Source of the DNA: Whitmania pigra
Lineage: Eukaryota; Annelida; Clitellata; Hirudinida; Haemopidae
Length of the DNA: 64,000 bases
Direction: 5' to 3'
Assembly: GCA_021613335.1 (NCBI GenBank)
Contig: JAJTWR010000341.1
Coordinates: 2,402,001-2,466,000 of the forward strand
The translations under genes and the position numbers were made by a program. Numbering within the stretch: position 1 is the first letter of the stretch; every line of letters starts with the position of its first letter. Below are positions 58,601 through 64,000 of the stretch, piece by piece. The notes beneath the pieces are model-generated. The model saw only the letters and a list, made by a program, of their open reading frames with translations, was not told the origin of the DNA and did not search any database.

Positions 58601-61600
58601 TTGGGCAAGGTAGCACTAAGTCCAACTATTCTAACTTCTTCTTGCATGGCCTCACAATTTCTGATCGTCCTAAAATGTTTCAAGATAAAATCCACATTAC
58701 TTATCACATATAAGTTATATTGTTTTAAGCCACGACTATTACCTTGCAACAATGGCTTCTAGTACTGGTCCTCTATCATCATGCAACAAATGAATTTCAT
58801 CCTGTAAATATGAGAACCAATGAAACATGATTACAAAATTCATTAAGCAGAAAATAAAAAGATGGTTTTCAGAATACATTTTCATAGCACGCCACAATCA
58901 TAAGATATCTATTACACATATATTACTCACTATTATTATGAGATGAACAAGTTGTGTGAATGTCCTCTCTCCTCCTTTCCTAGTGGTGATATCCCATTTT
59001 TCTGGTGTGCAAACAATAATCTGTGTGGCCATTATTTGTTCTTTAGACAGCTGATGGTCACCTGTCAACTCGTCCACTTTTATTCCATAACTGTCCAATC
59101 TTTTCCTGAAGTTCCCCACCATCTCTTGTACCAGAGACCTCATTGGAGCAATATAGACAATCTTAAATTTCTCTGTGTTGATTTTTCCGTCGGGGTTTAT
59201 GTTCTTCCCCATTTCGCGAAGCATCGCCAATAATGCAACATTAGTTTTTCCAGCACCCTATATAAAAATTTTGACATGCATTAATGAATGCTTAAAATAA
59301 AAGTAATAATTACATCCAGTCAAATATAAAAAAGCATTTCATTACTGTTGGAGCACAAAGTAGAAGATTATCATCATTCTCCAGAGCTGCCTTGCACAAA
59401 CGACTCTGAATTCTGTTGAGAGATTTGAAGCCCTCAAAAGCAGGCTGAGCATACTTTGGCAGCTTTTCTATTGCCACCAATGACTCGGAATCCTCGAACG
59501 GTCTTGGCTTCAAAGCTGGAACATGAATCTCCTCAAAACCTATTAACAGAAAAGGATTTTATAACACTTTTTCGTACATCTTACGAAAATAACTCTAGAA
59601 TTACCTCGTCCAGGCAATTTGAACGAGCCATCGTGTAGTTTGACACCGGTATTAGCCATGTGATGTGATCCATGAGGCAAAGCCAAATCTTCTAGATCCA
59701 AGATTTTCATGGATGGCAAAGTCTAAAAAATGAGTTAAATTAAACAAAGTCCAAACTACAAATTTAAATTTTATATAAACAATTATAATAATTACCCCTG
59801 CTTCATCAACTTCCATAGCCATCTCAATATCTGCATTGACCTTTGACCTCCTGACTGCCTGCTTTCTCAATCTCTCCTCCTTGATTACATCATCCTTTTC
59901 AGTTTCCAAAAGTGATCTAAGGATCTTTTTCAACTCTGGATCTGATTCCATCGTTTTAACAATTTTTGCTCTGTCAGATTCACTCTGAGCTTTGGCAAGA
60001 AGCGTACAATAAAGTACTGAAATGGAAAGCCATTATCGTCATAATCTGATAATATATATAGGGCACACATGAACATTTTCTTACTCATGTTGCGATGTTT
60101 CCTGAGCACAATTATCAAATCGAAGCGTTCACAGTCCAGCAAGGTGACCAACTTGTTTTCAACATCTCTGTCGTCCTTGGCATTCTAACATGAAAGGGTG
60201 TTTTATTAGAAATGTCGTTCTATAATTATAATAAAAATTCTTGTCAACAAGAAATGATTGAATGACTGCAATGTCTAATAAAACAACTGTGAGAATACAA
60301 TTATGATGCAATTAATTAATAGTCCAAATAAATTCTTATCTTACTTTTAAAATATCAAGCACTTCAGCTGCTTTGTTCTGAGCCACAATTGGGTCATTAT
60401 AGTACTTGCTGAGCCTCCTTTGGAGCCAGAAAGCATCAATGTCATGTGGATGGAGACCTTTCTCCTTTTTGGTCAAGATGTCATCACCTGTATCCAGCTG
60501 CAAATAGGAATTCAACATTGCAATAAATGGAATTATAATGCATAGCATAAATAGCCATAATTATAAACACAGCATTACATTTGCTCTGAGCGTCCCTTCA
60601 ACATGTGCTTCAACCCCCTCGTCTTCATCATTATCTTCATCAACCACTTCATTTACATAATTACCTTCTTCCTGCATGGGAAATAAAATTGAAAATGTTT
60701 GTGATCTATGCAACTTTTGCTTAGCTATCGTGATTATAATTCACAATCTATCAATAAGAGATTAATTCTACCAATAATAAAACTCCAATGTAATATATGT
60801 CAAAAGCAAGAATCATTAAATAAAACAAGCAAGGCAATATACAGAGTGGTAGCCTATTTTGTCTGACACACTATTCCTCCAAATCAAGATCAAGTGTCAT
60901 TTAATACTCACCTCTTCTTCTCCTTCATCCAAATCAAACTGAACATTGATTCCATTTTCAATGTTATCATCTAAGAAAATTAATTGAACAATGCTAGACA
61001 ATGTGTAATTCAAATGTACATCACAATTGAAATACTATAATATAATAATTATTAAGAAAACCTAATTGATTAATAATTAACAAACCTGCATGATAGTTGT
61101 CATCTGAAGCCCAGTCCGTGATTTTTTTGCAGAGGTTAACAAATAGAGCATACCTTTCATCTGCCATCTTGCCAATCAGGTCTTCCACATCTTTTTTCTT
61201 ATCTCGTTCTCTCACTTTGTCACTTTTCAGGATTTTTAAGACTTCATCTGCCGTAAAATAGTAAACATCTCTGGAATAATCTCCTAGCGCTTCCTGGACC
61301 AAATTAAGCAATGTGTCGTAAATCTGCTTAGTCTCTGGAGTCTTGGGCCTGTAGCTAACATTTGCCGTATCATCCATATCTTCGACTAGAGTGGACATTT
61401 TAATCCTTTTCGTACTGTGAGACTCCACATTGCCCTTACTTTAAAAATAAAATTTAATTAAAAATTAAGTCTTCAATGTTTAGAGTGACTTTATGGTTAT
61501 AAACCATTTATAACTACTAATATAGGAACCATAATGTTATAAACGTGGCAATAAATAATTATTTTTTGGGCTATATTCAATGTCTTTTTCTACATAGTCG

Positions 61601-62361
61601 TTATACATTATAGCACAAAGAAAGATAGTCCAGACAGCCAGAAGCCCAAGTAACCACTTGCATCCTTAAGCATCTCAAATCCCTTAAACACTTAACTTTG
61701 GTTATTCCACTTACAGAATATTTGCTCTGATAACCTTATTAATTAACTTACTAGTTTGCAGACCCCTGGGTTATTTCGATGTTATATACTAGGAACTATA
61801 ATGAACTAATTATCCTTAATAGGTAAAAACAGGGAATCTAACATCGGTCTTTTGTTGCTCTTCACAGATGGATTTGTTCTTATGGCCTTGTCCCCCATCC
61901 TTGTTTGTTCAAGCATCTTTGAAGTGAGAGGTAAGACCTCCCCGGTAGCCTCATCTCTAGGCCTTCTATCAATAAGTGATCTGTCTGCTTGTAAGACCAA
62001 ATTAGAATTCTGAAATTAAACGTCCATGATTAATAAACAATCACTTTCGGCTTTAATAATCTCGAAGTGAACAGACATTTTCGTCGTTATTTCTTGCGAT
62101 TTTAACCATAAACAAAAAAATAGTTAACCAGTAGCTAAACACGTTTATAAGTGATATCGATCAACAATGGCAATTACGCTTTCGCTAAGCCTTTGCGGCC
62201 ATCGTCGGTCGGGAACATGTCACTTCATAATACCGGAACATAAGCATGTAACACGTACGAAAAATCCAATCCCGCTTCACTCTTCTCAAAAAGCTATTAT
62301 TTGAAAAAATCCTCACCGCTTTGTATTCATATTGCAACGATCTAGCAGCAGCGTCAGCCAT
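52615..62361 (-). CDS. SNRNP200: U5 snRNP helicase Brr2 (SNRNP200)
   Basis: Ski2-like RNA helicase of the U5 snRNP that unwinds U4/U6 to activate the spliceosome; nuclear. About 29 exons from ATG 62361 ([15 protein letters not shown]|, exon 62317-62361) to TGA at 52615. Approximate exons: 61852-62010, 61086-61437, 60900-60970, 60581-60674, 60343-60499, 60085-60186, 59795-60016, 59606-59724, 59346-59539, 58932-59258, 58743-58803, 58021-58673, 57755-57962, 57340-57670, 56983-57257, 56615-56907, 56480-56550, 56317-56415, 56070-56243, 55848-56006, 55513-55610, 54540-55449, 54231-54454, 54000-54086, 53744-53870, 53337-53656, 53011-53254, 52615-52853. Both helicase cassettes are present. The first has Walker A CAPT|GAGKT split by an intron, DEIH, SAT and GRAGRPQ; the second has [13 protein letters not shown] and GRANRP. 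Each is followed by a Sec63 unit. The acidic end ([11 protein letters not shown]) is typical. The exon 2/3 junction is uncertain (several phase-2 donors). Confidence 0.94.
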
Positions 62362-64000
62362 CTTGTAATTCGTCTTCAGGCGCTATCATTAGCGATAGTA
62401 GGGACAATTGTAGGATGATCGTCAAACCATTGCCTTCGAAATATAAATGATTCAAATCTATATTTTATTAAGAATTTTTAGAATTAAAATTTAAAATTTT
62501 AAGCTTTAAAAATTACTCTAACACTTGTCATACATATTTAATCAGCTTTCCTGAAAATCAGCTAAATTAAACTACATTTTCAACTAAATTCAACTAAATA
62601 TTTAACCACATATTGTTTATGAAGGGCCAAATTTTGTTTCATGCCTGGTGAACTTAGGCCAGATCTTTTTGATATTAGTAGTTGTCATTTAAATCAGTGT
62701 TGCACGTACATTAAGTGTAACTGAGGTTGCTAGCTACTCTATGGAGTCTTCCAAGGAGACTAAATAAAAATGAATCTCATTTATTCAACAGATGGTGCTT
62801 AATATTTATTTGTTATTCGAAAAATAGCAAAAATAAATAAAATAAAACTCGTTTATTTAACAGATGGTGCTTAATATTTATTCAGTAATAATAATGAAAA
62901 ATTCAGCTCAGCAACATAAAATTTTAAAAAAGCTAAATTGTGAGTTAAGTCGATATACCACATTTAAACAATGTTTTTAGTTATCAGAAGTTTTTTAAGT
63001 ATCCGCACAAAACCATTTCTAAAAGAGGCTAGCAATGAAACTAGAGCAAAGGTTTGTGAACTTAATGTAAAGTGGCTAATTTTTAAACGATGAGGTATTA
63101 TTTTTAATGAGATAAAGATCCGGGAAAATATTTAAATTAATATTTTAGTGTTAAATGAATTTTTCAAAAAGCTTCGTCTTTGAAATTATTACCATAATAA
63201 TCCATTACTCAAATTAATGTATGTAATAAAGAGTTGACATTTCCTGAAATGTGGAGATTATAACCAAATTTAAGGCTCACTGGCTTACATTGTTACATAT
63301 AGTTTTCGGAAACACTGTGGATCAAAATTTAATGTCAATTCTTTTTAATTTTTAATCAGATTTATGTTTTAGGAATTTAAAACGATATATGTGACCTACT
63401 TTCGGAAAACATCTGTCCAATCATATTGCCTAAGTTAGCTAATACATGAACATTAATCAGCCCGGCGTCGTTTTAGACACGGGTTTGTATTTCCAAACCC
63501 TTACAGGCACCAGCCAATTTTTAGTTTTTCTAGGTCCTCCAGCGGAGGATGTTGATATAAAGCTATTTTTGTAACTTAGGGGTGCCTGGATACTCTGGCT
63601 CGTCGACTTGGTATCGCAGTACAACCGGGAACGGCTTTGAAATTGAGCAAGTAGTCCTGCTCCTTCAAAATAATCTCGTTATTCAACGAACTTTAATGTG
63701 CCTACTCATCCTCTTTCCGCTTGGCCTCACTAGTTCTTGTCTCACCTGGCTCTTAGCGCTTGTCTTCAGACAGAGAATCTTGTTGTTGTTCAATAAACTT
63801 GTATATATTGTTTTCTTGCTTTGTAAAGACGCACCAATGCTCAACCAATGAGCCACTTTTTTTCTTGCTGGATCAGAGAGATTTCTCATACTTTAGGTTT
63901 ATTATGGCCTTCATCCATTCTCAAACGGTGTTTGCTAAAATGTCATGCTAAATGTCAGACTAAAGTCTGACGGTTTTGCCCTTTTTCTAACTAAAGTAAG
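62362..64000. other. Right-edge flank, no supported gene
   Basis: Upstream of SNRNP200. A 35-bp block ending CAGATGGTGCTTAATATTTATT occurs twice, at 62775-62809 and 62848-62882. From about 63450 the composition becomes richer in GC (CCCGGCGTCG, GGTCCTCCAGCGGAGGATG) and opposing short open frames appear (63582-63851 +, 63683-63889 -), without recognisable motifs. It could be the edge of a repeat or of a neighbouring gene. Confidence 0.4.

Overview
This window is AT-rich, intron-rich metazoan nuclear DNA, most likely from a non-vertebrate animal. The evidence is a set of multi-exon genes with GT-AG introns (plus a few inferred GC-AG introns), AATAAA poly(A) signals, TTAGGG-type arrays, tRNA-derived SINEs, an L2/CR1-like LINE fragment, and animal gene families: a rhodopsin-type GPCR, C-type lectin/EGF/sushi modules, ACAP, DHX8 and SNRNP200. 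The species cannot be named from sequence alone.

Layout. 1544-1585 (-): a possible first coding exon of a gene that runs off the left edge. 2636-13088 (-): a large selectin-like membrane protein (signal exon, two C-type lectin domains, four EGF modules, eleven sushi/CCP modules, one transmembrane helix), reconstructed as 24 exons with all phases agreeing. 15041-18190 (-): a class A peptide GPCR of the somatostatin/allatostatin-C type, 5 coding exons, 368 aa. 19205-32565 (+): three tandem, separately promoted paralogues (309, 307 and 307 aa, 8 coding exons each) of a secreted cysteine-rich protein. I read these as two divergent CAP/SCP-like domains in tandem. This cluster is the least familiar thing in the window. 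32.6-37.6 kb is mostly repeats: a 38/39-bp minisatellite, a roughly 240-bp ATT microsatellite and small duplications. 37592-46074 (+): an ACAP-type BAR-PH-ArfGAP-ankyrin protein, 22 coding exons, 767 aa. 47711-52014 (+): DHX8/Prp22, 5 exons, 1269 aa, with most of the protein in one exon. 52615-62361 (-): SNRNP200/Brr2, about 29 exons, convergent with DHX8. The last 1.6 kb has no gene I can support.

How the parts relate. The right third holds housekeeping genes: two spliceosomal RNA helicases tail to tail, next to an Arf6-type GAP. The left half is accessory: an adhesion or recognition receptor, a peptide receptor and a tandem family of secreted proteins. The secreted family shows clear birth by duplication at two levels: an internal repeat with matching intron phases, then gene triplication. 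Several introns carry SINEs with the L2-type 3' tail that also ends the LINE fragment in the window.

All gene models were spliced by eye from conserved protein motifs and splice consensus. Exon boundaries given as exact are those where reading phase closed through the whole gene; SNRNP200 boundaries are approximate.
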